Shown here one piece after another: positions 17,201-25,316 of a stretch of 64,000 nt of DNA. The notes below the pieces were generated by a model, which saw only the letters and a list, made by a program, of their open reading frames with translations, was not told the DNA's origin and did not search any database. This DNA comes from Actinomadura meyerae. GTDB lineage: Bacteria > Actinomycetota > Actinomycetes > Streptosporangiales > Streptosporangiaceae. Where the stretch lies: positions 122,539-186,538 of the forward strand of contig NZ_FZOR01000011.1 in NCBI RefSeq assembly GCF_900188445.1. Direction: 5' to 3'. The position numbers and the translations under genes are program-made. How positions within the stretch are numbered: position 1 is the first letter of the stretch; each line of letters starts with the position of its first letter.

Positions 17201-19072
17201 GACGTCCGCCGGCGGGACGTAGCGCAGGCCGAGGTCGTAGATCCAGAACCGGCGGCCGTCGGCGGTGCGGATCTCGTACGGGCGCTCGTCGATCACCTCG
17301 ACGCCCATGTTCTGCAGCAGCGGCAGGACCCGGGACAGCGAGATCGGCTCGCCCAGCCGGTAGATCTTCAGCCGCCGCTCGCCCGGCTCGGCGCTGTACG
17401 GCTCGTACAGGTTGATCGACGTGGCGCCGTCCTCGGTGAGCTCGTCGAGGCGGCGCAGGTCGGCGACGGCGGTGCGGGCCGGGAAGTCGGCCTTGTAGCC
17501 CTCCGGGAACGCCTCCCCGAACGCGCGGCCGAGGGTGCCGGAGCGCTCCTCGCCGCACTGCTCGACGATGGCGTCGGCGAGGTCGTCCTCCCAGGAGCGG
17601 GCGGCGTTGGCGAGCCGGTCCTCCAGCTCGGTGACGTCGATGACCGGCAGCGGGCGGCCCCGCTCGGCGCGCACGACGACGTGCAGCCGCGCCAGCAGCG
17701 ACTCGGTCACGTTCGCGCTGTAGTCGACGCTGACGCCTTCGAACGCCTGCTTGAGCAGTTCCTGGATGCGCAGCCGCACCTTGGTGGTGTAGCGGTCGCG
17801 CGGGAGGTAGACCATGCACGACATGTAGCGGCCGTACGGGTCCTGGCGGAGGAACAGCTTCAGCTGGCGGCGCTCGCGCAGCCGCAGCACGCCGAGGGAG
17901 ATCTTCAGCAGGTCGTCGACGGAGATCTGGAACAGCTCGTCGCGCGGGTAGCTCTCCAGCACCTCGATGAGGTCCTGGCCGTCGTAGCTGTCGGCGGTGA
18001 ACCCGGCGCGCTCCAGCACGTCCTCCAGCTTGCGCTTGAGGACGGGCACGTGCGAGATCGACTCGCTGTAGGCGACGTGCGTGAACAGGCCGAGGAAGCG
18101 GCGCTCGCCGGCGACCTCGCCGTTCTCGTCGAACTTCTTCACCCCGATGTAGTCGAGGTACAGGGGCCGGTGGACGGTCGAGCGCGAGTTCGCCTTCGTC
18201 AGCACCAGCAGGCGCTTCTCGGTGGCCAGCTCGCGGACCTCGGGCGGCAGCGCCGCGAAGCTGTCGGACTCGCGCTTGTCGCTGCGCAGGATGCCGAGGC
18301 CCGTGCCCGGCTCGGGCCGCAGCGCCGCGCCGTCGTCGGTGAGCGTGTAGTCGCGGTAGCCGAGGAAGGTGAAGTGCCCGTCGGCGAGCCAGTTCAGCAG
18401 CTCGACGCCCTCGTCGAGCTCCTTGTCCGGCAGCGGGGGCCGCGCCTCCCGGATCGCGGCGGCGATCTCACCGGCGCGGGCGCGCATCTTCGGCTCGTCC
18501 TCGAACGCGACCCGGACGTCCCCGAGGACGCGCACCAGGTCCTTCTCCAGCTGCTCCAGGACGGCGCGGTCGCTGGTGCGGTCCACTTCGATGTGGATCC
18601 ACGACTCGTCCACGTCGTCGTCGCTGTCGAGCTTGTGGCGGAACGCCTTCAGGTGGCCCGCGACGTCGCGGTCCACGCCGAGCAGCGGGTGGACGATCAG
18701 GTGGGTGGTGAGCTGGTGCCGGGTCAGCTCCATCGTCACCGAGTCGACGAGGAACGGCATGTCGTCGGTCACGACCTGGACGACCGTGTGGCCGGGGTCC
18801 CAGCCGTACTCCTCCAGCGTCGGGGTGAAGACGCGCACCTTCGCGCGCCCCTGCGGACGCTCCTCGCCGAGCGCCCGGTGCGCCATCGCCGGGCCGCAGA
18901 TGTCCGCCGGGTCGCGCGCCATGAGGTCCTCATGGTCGACCTGGCGGTAGTAGAGGCGAAGGTAGTCGAAGACCTCCTCGACGTCCCCGCCACGCGCCCC
19001 CGGGCGCTGCGCGCACGTCTCGGCCGCCCGCCTGAGCAGGTCGTCCTTCGCTTGATCGAGCATGCCGCCCAT
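14231..19072 (-). CDS. gdh: NAD-dependent glutamate dehydrogenase, large (GDH-180 class)
   Basis: A 1613-residue enzyme of the giant NAD-GDH class, which oxidises glutamate to 2-oxoglutarate and ammonium. ACT-like regulatory regions fill the N-terminal half ([30 protein letters not shown]-type segments). The catalytic part follows, with [34 protein letters not shown], the nucleotide-binding [17 protein letters not shown] and [16 protein letters not shown]-like segments, and then a long C-terminal helical domain. Length matches Streptomyces and mycobacterial homologues, and no frameshift is seen. Start ATG 19072 lies nine bases after GGGGAG; three TTG codons precede it. In mycobacteria the enzyme is inhibited by the FHA protein GarA under Ser/Thr kinase control. 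A Ser/Thr kinase lies immediately upstream here, but GarA is not in the window. Confidence 0.96.
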   Translation of the reverse strand: [1613 protein letters not shown]

Positions 19073-19253
19073 CAACAACAACTCCCCTTGAGACCCTTCG
19101 CCACACCGTTGTGGCGCCGCTCACTGCATGAGCGTAGCCAGGAATCGCCGCAAAGCCGACCTGCTCTGCGGCAAGGTCAACGTGGCCTATGCCACCCTGC
19201 CAGCCCGGCACGCCCCCGCGCCGGTTCCCATGCCGAGGGGGCGAACGGGGAGG

Positions 19254-20822
19254 TCAGCCGCCGTTGGCGCCGTTGGCTCCGGCGTCATCCTCGTCCGGAG
19301 GGGTGGGGTCGGTCGGCGGGGTGCCCGGGTCACCCGTCGGCTCTCCGGGGTCGGTCGGCTTGTCGGTGGGCTTCGTCGTCGACTTCGTGGGCGTCGGCTC
19401 GGTCGGGGTGGTGGACACCGTCGGCGTATCGGTCGGCGCCGGGCTGTCGCTCGGCGTCTCGCTGCCGGTCGGCGAGGGCGTGTAGGACGGCGACGCCGTC
19501 TGCTGGACGGGCCGCCGCGCCGTCGTCGGCGCCGCGCTCGGCTCGACCTCGGCCGACGCGGGCGGGGCGCTCGGGTCGCTGACCTTCTGCCCGGCCTTGC
19601 CCTTGCCGTCGGCGCCGAGCATCAGCACGGACGAGACCACCACGATCGCGACGAACAGCGCCGCGGCCCCGGCGAGCAGGGCGGAGCGTCCCGAACCGGC
19701 GAGCGCGTACCGCAGTCCGCCGCGCCGGTCGCGCCCGTCGCCGTCGCCGGGCTCGCCGACCATGACGAGGTCGGGCGGCAGCGTGTTCCCCTCGGCCCAT
19801 TCGGCCGGGGTGGGCGCGCGGTCGCCGGCGCCCGGGTCGGTGCCGCCCGCGTCGCGGAAGGCGGCGACCGTCTCCACGGGCTCCTGCGCCGCGGCGGCGG
19901 CCGGGAGGGGCTCGAAGCCGTCGTCGCCCGCCTCGGCGGCCCGCACCGAACCCGCCGCGAGCATCGCGGTCTCGTCGGCGCTCACGGGCCGGGCCGCGGG
20001 ACGTCCCGCGGCGGCCTCCTCGTGCCCGAGCAGCCGCATCAGCACCTGCCGCGCGCCGGGGCGCAGCGCGGGGTCCTTCTCCAGGCAGTCGAGCACCAGG
20101 TCGGCGAGCGGGCCGTCGAGGTCGCCGAGGTCGGGCTCCTCGTGCAGGATCCGGTTGATCACCGCGGGGATGGTGTCCTGCCCGAAGGGCGGCTCCCCGG
20201 TCGCGGCGAACACCAGCGTCGCGGCCCAGCAGAACACGTCCGCGGGGGTGCCGACCTCGTCGCCGCTGATCTGCTCGGGCGCCATGTAGGACGGGGTGCC
20301 GATCACCCGGCTGGTCAGCGTGGTGGCGCCGCTGATCGCGCGGGCGACGCCGAAGTCGATGACGCGCGGGCCGTCCGGGCCGATCAGCACGTTGTGCGGC
20401 TTGAAGTCGCGGTGCACGATCTTCGCCTGGTGGATCGCGGCGAGCGCCGTGGCGGTGCCGACGGCGAGCCGGTCGAGCGCCGCGCCGCTCAGCGGGCCCT
20501 CGTCCGTGACCTGCTGGTTCAGCGACGGGCCGCGCACGTACTCGCTGACGATGTAGGGCCGGTCGCCGTCGGCGTCCGCGTCGAGCACCTGCGCGGTGCA
20601 GAACGGCGCGACCTGCTTGGCGACCTCAAGCTCGCGCAGGAACCGCGCACGTGCCTTGTCGTCGGACGTCAGCTCCGAGTGCAGCAGCTTGATCGCGACC
20701 TGCCGGCCGTCCTCGGCGGCGCCGAGGTACACCGTGCCCTGCCCGCCCTCGCCGACCCGGCCGATCAGGGCGTACGACCCGAGCCGATCCGGATCACCGG
20801 ACCGCAGCGCCCCAATCTCCAT
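19254..20822 (-). CDS. Transmembrane Ser/Thr protein kinase
   Basis: A 522-residue Hanks-type kinase. It has a glycine loop GEGGQGTVY (24-32), ATP lysine Lys45 (VAIKLL), catalytic loop HRDFKPHN with Asp139, DFG at 156-158, and APEQ after the activation segment TTLTSRVIGTPSYM. A linker (270-375) leads to a single transmembrane helix (about 381-403) and an external tail rich in Pro, Thr and Ser ending in NGANGG. It lacks PASTA domains, so it is not PknB. The tail is probably an O-glycosylated or disordered stalk. It is upstream of and co-oriented with the gdh gene, about 170 bases away, which makes a link to glutamate metabolism an attractive but unproven idea. Start MEIGALRSGDPDRLGSY. Confidence 0.95.
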   Translation of the reverse strand: MEIGALRSGDPDRLGSYALIGRVGEGGQGTVYLGAAEDGRQVAIKLLHSELTSDDKARARFLRELEVAKQVAPFCTAQVLDADADGDRPYIVSEYVRGPSLNQQVTDEGPLSGAALDRLAVGTATALAAIHQAKIVHRDFKPHNVLIGPDGPRVIDFGVARAISGATTLTSRVIGTPSYMAPEQISGDEVGTPADVFCWAATLVFAATGEPPFGQDTIPAVINRILHEEPDLGDLDGPLADLVLDCLEKDPALRPGARQVLMRLLGHEEAAAGRPAARPVSADETAMLAAGSVRAAEAGDDGFEPLPAAAAAQEPVETVAAFRDAGGTDPGAGDRAPTPAEWAEGNTLPPDLVMVGEPGDGDGRDRRGGLRYALAGSGRSALLAGAAALFVAIVVVSSVLMLGADGKGKAGQKVSDPSAPPASAEVEPSAAPTTARRPVQQTASPSYTPSPTGSETPSDSPAPTDTPTVSTTPTEPTPTKSTTKPTDKPTDPGEPTGDPGTPPTDPTPPDEDDAGANGANGG

Positions 20823-21002
20823 GCGTGGAACCGTCCCTCTCTGGATCGACGGGCCGTGCTCCCGGCCCGGATCACCCCTCCGACTGTGTGACGCCCGAAC
20901 CCCGAGGGAAGTTCACCCGATCCGGCGGGGTACTCACCCTAATGGCGTCTGTTCTCACAGCGATACCGACGAGCACGATGTCACACCAGAGACACTGGAC
21001 GC

Positions 21003-21599
21003 ATGGCAATGCTCGACGGGCGCCGCGTCCATACGCGCGCCGACCTCGTGGCCGAGTACGGGCTCGGGCGCAGCACGCTGGAGAAATGGCACCGCGAACG
21101 CGCGTCCAACGGCCATCCCGAGCCGGTCGGGACGGTCGGCTCGCAGCTCGCCTGGGACGCCGCCACCTGGGACCGCTGGTACGCCGCGCACCGCGCCCGT
21201 GAAGTCCCGCCTGGCCTGGTGACGCGCGACGAGCTGGCCGCGCGGCACGGCGTCAGCCGCCACCGCCTCAAGCAGCTGTGGGCGGACCGCGCGTCCAACG
21301 GCCATCCCGACGTCGCCCACCGCTCCGGCAAGGCGATGTACTGGGACGAGGCCGCCTGGACGTCCTGGTACCGCGGCCTGGCCGAACAGGCCCCCGACGA
21401 GGACCCCGACGACCTCGTGACGCTGGCCGACGCGGCCCGCATCCTCGGCCTCGCCCAGACGAGCGTCACCGTCTACGCCAAGCGCCCGCCCGCCGGCTGG
21501 CCGGAACCGGCGCGCGTGGAACCCCTGCGCGGCGGCCGCGTCCGCCGCCTCTACCGCCGCCGCGACATCCTCACCTACGCCGCCTCCCGCACCGGCTGA
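21003..21599 (+). CDS. Protein of three tandem helix-turn-helix repeats
   Basis: A 198-residue basic protein built from three consecutive repeats of about 58 residues (9-66, 72-130 and 138-196). The first two share RASNGHPE/D plus a final WD..W..WY; the third has GWPEP and YRRRDILTY. Each begins like an AlpA/MerR/excisionase winged HTH (TRADLVAEYGLGRSTLEKWH, TRDELAARHGVSRHRLKQLW, TLADAARILGLAQTSVTVYA). It probably binds DNA with several contacts. It is divergent from the Ser/Thr kinase gene. The start is ATG 21003 or 21009, with no clear SD; it may be leaderless. No ligand or catalytic domain is present. Confidence 0.75.
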   Translation: MAMLDGRRVHTRADLVAEYGLGRSTLEKWHRERASNGHPEPVGTVGSQLAWDAATWDRWYAAHRAREVPPGLVTRDELAARHGVSRHRLKQLWADRASNGHPDVAHRSGKAMYWDEAAWTSWYRGLAEQAPDEDPDDLVTLADAARILGLAQTSVTVYAKRPPAGWPEPARVEPLRGGRVRRLYRRRDILTYAASRTG

Positions 21600-21678
21600 T
21601 CTTCCGCCTTCTCGGCGCGTTGGGGAATTGCTCACTCGTACGATGTGACCGTCTGTCGCAATGAGGGAGCTCAGTGTC

Positions 21679-22335
21679 ATGGGTGTCGCGGTCGCCAAGT
21701 ACCACACGCTTTCGGACACCCCGTACGCCCTGTGGGTCAGGGGTGAACTCGCCGATGAACTCCACCTCCCCGACGACGGCACCCGGGTCGAGGTCATCGG
21801 AGGAGAGATCGTCGTGTCGCCCGGTCCAACGCTGGACCACAACTACATCTTGGACGACATCCACGATGCGCTGCACGACGCCCGGGCCTCCGATCCCGCC
21901 TTCCCCTGGACGGCGGCGCGCACGAGTGACCTGAACCTGGTCGCGGCGCAGCAGGGCTGCGTTCCCGACCTCAACATCCTCGACCGCGAGACGCGTCTGG
22001 ACACTCGGCGGCGCAAGGGCAAGCGGCTCCTGCCGGACGAGGTGGAAGCGGTCATCGAGGTCACTTCACCGTCCAACGCCAAAGACGACCGGCCTCCGAA
22101 GCTCCTGCACGACGCCGCCACCAAGTGGAGCGGCTACGCCCGTTCCGGCATCCCGTTCTACCTGCTGATCGACCGCGACCCGCGCATGCCCGGGGTCACC
22201 CTCTACGGCGAGCCGGACGTGCGCGCGGGCACGTACGAGGTCCTGCAGACCTGGAAGTTCGGTGACGTCGTCCGGCTCCCAGAGCCGCTCGGCTTCGAGA
22301 TCAGCACCGAACTCTGGGAGCCGTGGGACGAGTGA
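21679..22335 (+). CDS. Uma2-family PD-(D/E)xK nuclease-fold protein
   Basis: About 218 residues with the Uma2 signature: RVEVIGGEIVVSPGP, then LDHNYILDDIHDAL, VPDLNIL, AVIEVTSPSNAKDDRPPKLL, and KWSGYARSGIPFYLLIDRDPR. The Asp of VPDL and the Glu of EVTSPS are the nuclease-fold metal ligands. Uma2 proteins are abundant in actinomycetes and cyanobacteria; substrates are unknown and many may act as mobile-element or defence-linked nucleases. Start ATG 21679 follows GGGAG by nine bases; an in-frame ATG at 21661 is possible. It ends three bases from the convergent acetoacetyl-CoA synthetase gene. Confidence 0.85.
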   Translation: MGVAVAKYHTLSDTPYALWVRGELADELHLPDDGTRVEVIGGEIVVSPGPTLDHNYILDDIHDALHDARASDPAFPWTAARTSDLNLVAAQQGCVPDLNILDRETRLDTRRRKGKRLLPDEVEAVIEVTSPSNAKDDRPPKLLHDAATKWSGYARSGIPFYLLIDRDPRMPGVTLYGEPDVRAGTYEVLQTWKFGDVVRLPEPLGFEISTELWEPWDE

Positions 22336-22338
22336 GGG

Positions 22339-24294
22339 TCAGGGGGTGAAGTGGGGGAGGACCTCCGGGTTGGCCATGGAGTCGCGGTTGGCGGCCTTGT
22401 CGACCGGGGTGCCCTGGAGGATCTTGCGGACGGGGACCTCCAGCTTCTTGCCCGACAGGGTGCGCGGGATGCCGGGCACGGCGGTGATCTCGTCGGGGAC
22501 GTGCCGGGGCGACAGTGACGAGCGGATCTCGCGCCGCAGGTTCTGTACCAGTTCGTCGGTCAGGTCCGCGCCTGCCGCGAGCTGCACGTAGAGGAGCAGG
22601 CGGCCCTCCTGGCCGAGGCGGCCCGTGTCGATGACGAGGCTGTCGGTGATCTCGTCGAACGCCTCGACGACGCGGTAGAAGTCGGCGGTGCCCATGCGGA
22701 CGCCGCCGCGGTTGAGGGTGGAGTCGGAGCGGCCGTAGATGACGCAGCCGCCGTCCGGGAGGATCTTGATCCAGTCGCCGTGCCGCCACACGCCCGGGTA
22801 CATGTCGAAGTAGGAGGCGCGGTACCGGTCGCCGTCCTCGTCGTTCCAGAAGAACACCGGCATGGACGGCATGGGCTCGGTGATGACCAGCTCGCCGACC
22901 TCTCCGATGACGGGCTCGCCGTCCTCGGTGAACGCCTCGACCTTGGCGCCGAGGCCGCGGCACTGGATGACGCCGGCGCGCAGCGGCAGCAGCGGGGACG
23001 GGCCGACGAAGCCGGTGCACAGGTCGGTGCCGCCGGAGAACGAGCCGAGCAGCAGGTCCTTGCCGACCGCGTCGTACACCCAGGCGAAGCCCTCGGGCGG
23101 CAGCGGCGACCCGGTGGAGCCGATGCCGCGCAGGCCGGACAGGTCGTGCTCCTCGCCGGGGCGGCGGCCCTCCTTGGCGGACGCCGTGATGTAGGGCGCG
23201 CCGACGCCCATGTAGGTGACGCCGCTGTCGGCGGCCAGCGACCACAGGTCGAGGGGCGCGCCGTCGTACATGACGACGGTGGAGCCCACCAGCAGACCGC
23301 CGATGAGGTAGTTCCACATCATCCAGCCGGTGGTGGTGAACCAGAAGAACACGTCGTCGGGGCCGATGTCCTGGTGGAACGACAGGGCCTTGAGGTGTTC
23401 GAGCACCACGCCGCCGTGGCCGTGCACGATGGGCTTCGGCAGGCCCGTCGTACCGGACGAGTACACGACCCACAGCGGGTGGTCGAACGGGACGTCCTCG
23501 TACTCCAGGGTGTCGGAGCCGGCGCGGGGCAGGTCGGCGTAGTGCATGCCGACGCGGAGGCCGTCCGGGGTGGCGGCCGGGTCGAGGTAGGGGATCAGGA
23601 CGGTCGCGGCCAGGCTGGGCAGCGCCGCCTCGATCTCGCCGACGATCCCCCGCCGGTCGAACCGCTTGCCGTTGTAGGCGTAGCCGTCCACGGCGATCAG
23701 CACCTTCGGTTCGATCTGCGCGAACCGGTCGATGACCGAGGACGATCCGAAGTCCGGCGAGCACGACGACCAGATCGCGCCGAGCGACGCCGTCGCGAGG
23801 AAGCAGATCAGCGCCTCGGGGATGTTCGGGACGTAGGCGGCGACCCGGTCGCCCCTGCCGACGCCGAGGGCGGCCAGGCCCGCGCGGACCTCCGCCACGT
23901 GCAGCGCCAGCTCCCGGTAGGTCAGGACGCGGTGCCCGCCCGCCTCCGAGCGGAAGATCACCGCGGGCTTGTCCGGCGTCTCGTCCGCGCGGCGCAGCGC
24001 GTTCGCGGCGTAGTTGAGGGTGGCGCCGGGGAACCACTTCAGGCCGTCGACCGGCATGGGGCCGCCCGTCCGGACGGGGCCGTCGCCGCGCTCGCCGACG
24101 ACCTCGAAGTAGGACCAGATCGCGTCCCAGAACGCGTCGACCTCGGTGACCGACCAGCGCCACAGTTCGTCGTAGGAGTCGGCGCGGACGCCCCGCTCGC
24201 GCAGCCAGTGCATGAACCGGGTCACCCGCGCCTTGGCGACGACCTCCTCCGACGGCTCCCACAGCACCGAACCCTCGGATACCTCACCGGCCAT
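22339..24294 (-). CDS. Acetoacetate-CoA ligase (acetoacetyl-CoA synthetase)
   Basis: A 651-residue member of the ANL adenylate-forming superfamily with the acetoacetyl-CoA synthetase N-terminus (LWEPSEEVVAKARVTRFMHWL, WFPGATLNYAANAL). The phosphate-binding loop is YSSGTTGLPKP, followed by FFWFTTTGWMMWN, the adenylate motif YGRSDSTLNRGGVRMGT, and the C-terminal catalytic lysine region TLSGKKLEVPVRKIL. It activates acetoacetate to acetoacetyl-CoA with ATP, feeding ketone bodies into lipid or polyhydroxybutyrate metabolism. Start ATG 24294 follows AGGGAGAGAG; a longer frame to 24483 is non-homologous. About 200 bases separate it from the HAD gene upstream. Confidence 0.94.
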   Translation of the reverse strand: MAGEVSEGSVLWEPSEEVVAKARVTRFMHWLRERGVRADSYDELWRWSVTEVDAFWDAIWSYFEVVGERGDGPVRTGGPMPVDGLKWFPGATLNYAANALRRADETPDKPAVIFRSEAGGHRVLTYRELALHVAEVRAGLAALGVGRGDRVAAYVPNIPEALICFLATASLGAIWSSCSPDFGSSSVIDRFAQIEPKVLIAVDGYAYNGKRFDRRGIVGEIEAALPSLAATVLIPYLDPAATPDGLRVGMHYADLPRAGSDTLEYEDVPFDHPLWVVYSSGTTGLPKPIVHGHGGVVLEHLKALSFHQDIGPDDVFFWFTTTGWMMWNYLIGGLLVGSTVVMYDGAPLDLWSLAADSGVTYMGVGAPYITASAKEGRRPGEEHDLSGLRGIGSTGSPLPPEGFAWVYDAVGKDLLLGSFSGGTDLCTGFVGPSPLLPLRAGVIQCRGLGAKVEAFTEDGEPVIGEVGELVITEPMPSMPVFFWNDEDGDRYRASYFDMYPGVWRHGDWIKILPDGGCVIYGRSDSTLNRGGVRMGTADFYRVVEAFDEITDSLVIDTGRLGQEGRLLLYVQLAAGADLTDELVQNLRREIRSSLSPRHVPDEITAVPGIPRTLSGKKLEVPVRKILQGTPVDKAANRDSMANPEVLPHFTP

Positions 24295-24497
24295 CTCTCT
24301 CCCTCCCCGCCGCGCCACGCTGCGCGGCCATCCCAATATCGGCCCGCCCCCGCACACGGCGCAACCTGCCCGATCACCCCGCCGGTACGCGCGGGGGCCC
24401 GCTCCATCCCAGGTCGGAAGCCCCCCGGGAGCAATCCGGCGGCCCCACACAACCCGCCGTCCGCGCACCTCCGCCGCCCACACCCGGCGGCGTGCCC

Positions 24498-25208
24498 TCA
24501 GAGGCGGGTCAGGTCGGCGACGGCGGTGACGACCGCGCGGGTGTCGCCGAGGGTCGCGAGGACGGTGTCGGCTCCGGCGGCGCGCAGCTCGGCCTCGGTG
24601 GCGCTGCCGGTGGCGACCGCGATGATCGGGGAGCCGGCGATGTGCGCGGCCTGGACGTCGCGGGGCGAGTCGGCGATGTAGACGGTCGCGGCCTCGGAAT
24701 AGGAGGTGCCGTGCCGCTCGCCGGCGCGGGTGCGGGCCAGTTCGAGCAGCGCGGCCTTGCTGTAGACGCCGTTCTCGTAGCCGCCCGCGCCGAGGTCGAG
24801 GCGGGCGGCGAGGCCCAGCTCGGTGACCTTCAGCATGGCGTTCGGCTGGATCGAGCCGGTCAGCACCGACTGGACGACGCCCGGGACGTGCGCGAGCGCC
24901 TCGACGGCCTCCGCGGCCCCGGCCAGCACCCGCCCGTGGGCGCGCAGGTCGGCGCGGCGGGACGCGAACGCCTCGGCGAGCGCGTCGAAGAACGCGGGCA
25001 GGTGGTCGTCGGTGGTGACGACGTCGTTGAACGCGAGCGTCTCGAAGATGATCTCAGACTCGGTGCGGCCCGGGGTGGGGGCGAGCCGGACGAGCGGCCG
25101 CCCGATGGTCCGCTGGAACGCCTCGGCGTAGGCGTCCCGGGTGACCCGCCCGACGTCGACCAGCGTGTGATCGATGTTCCACAGCACCAGACGGTTCAGC
25201 GTCGACAT
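24498..25208 (-). CDS. HAD-superfamily protein with Asn in place of the nucleophile Asp
   Basis: A 236-residue HAD-like protein. Motif I, normally DxDxT, reads WNIDHTL: codon AAC gives Asn where the phosphorylated Asp should be, while the second Asp and Thr remain. Motif II (VLTGS), the motif III lysine (YSKAAL) and motif IV (YIADSPRDVQAA) are present, as is the alpha-helical cap. Losing the nucleophile should abolish classical phosphatase chemistry. The protein may therefore be a pseudoenzyme or use different chemistry, unless the asparagine is a conserved trait of this subgroup, which I cannot check. It lies between pruA and the acetoacetyl-CoA ligase on the same strand. Confidence 0.82.
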   Translation of the reverse strand: MSTLNRLVLWNIDHTLVDVGRVTRDAYAEAFQRTIGRPLVRLAPTPGRTESEIIFETLAFNDVVTTDDHLPAFFDALAEAFASRRADLRAHGRVLAGAAEAVEALAHVPGVVQSVLTGSIQPNAMLKVTELGLAARLDLGAGGYENGVYSKAALLELARTRAGERHGTSYSEAATVYIADSPRDVQAAHIAGSPIIAVATGSATEAELRAAGADTVLATLGDTRAVVTAVADLTRL

Positions 25209-25316
25209 CCCGTTCCCATGCGCGGTCGGAGGAGCACGGGCGGGCGCCGGAGCCGGTGCCCGCCACGGTGAGCGACCTTATCGTCCGGTTTCCCGCCCCC
25301 GACCGCAAGCGCCCTG

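Noticed and set aside
14228..19582. 1784-residue plus-strand reading frame opposite the glutamate dehydrogenase
   Set aside because: It is the antisense shadow of the gdh gene in GC-rich DNA; it lacks family motifs and has the Val/Arg/Leu/Gly/Ala-skewed composition of a mirror frame.
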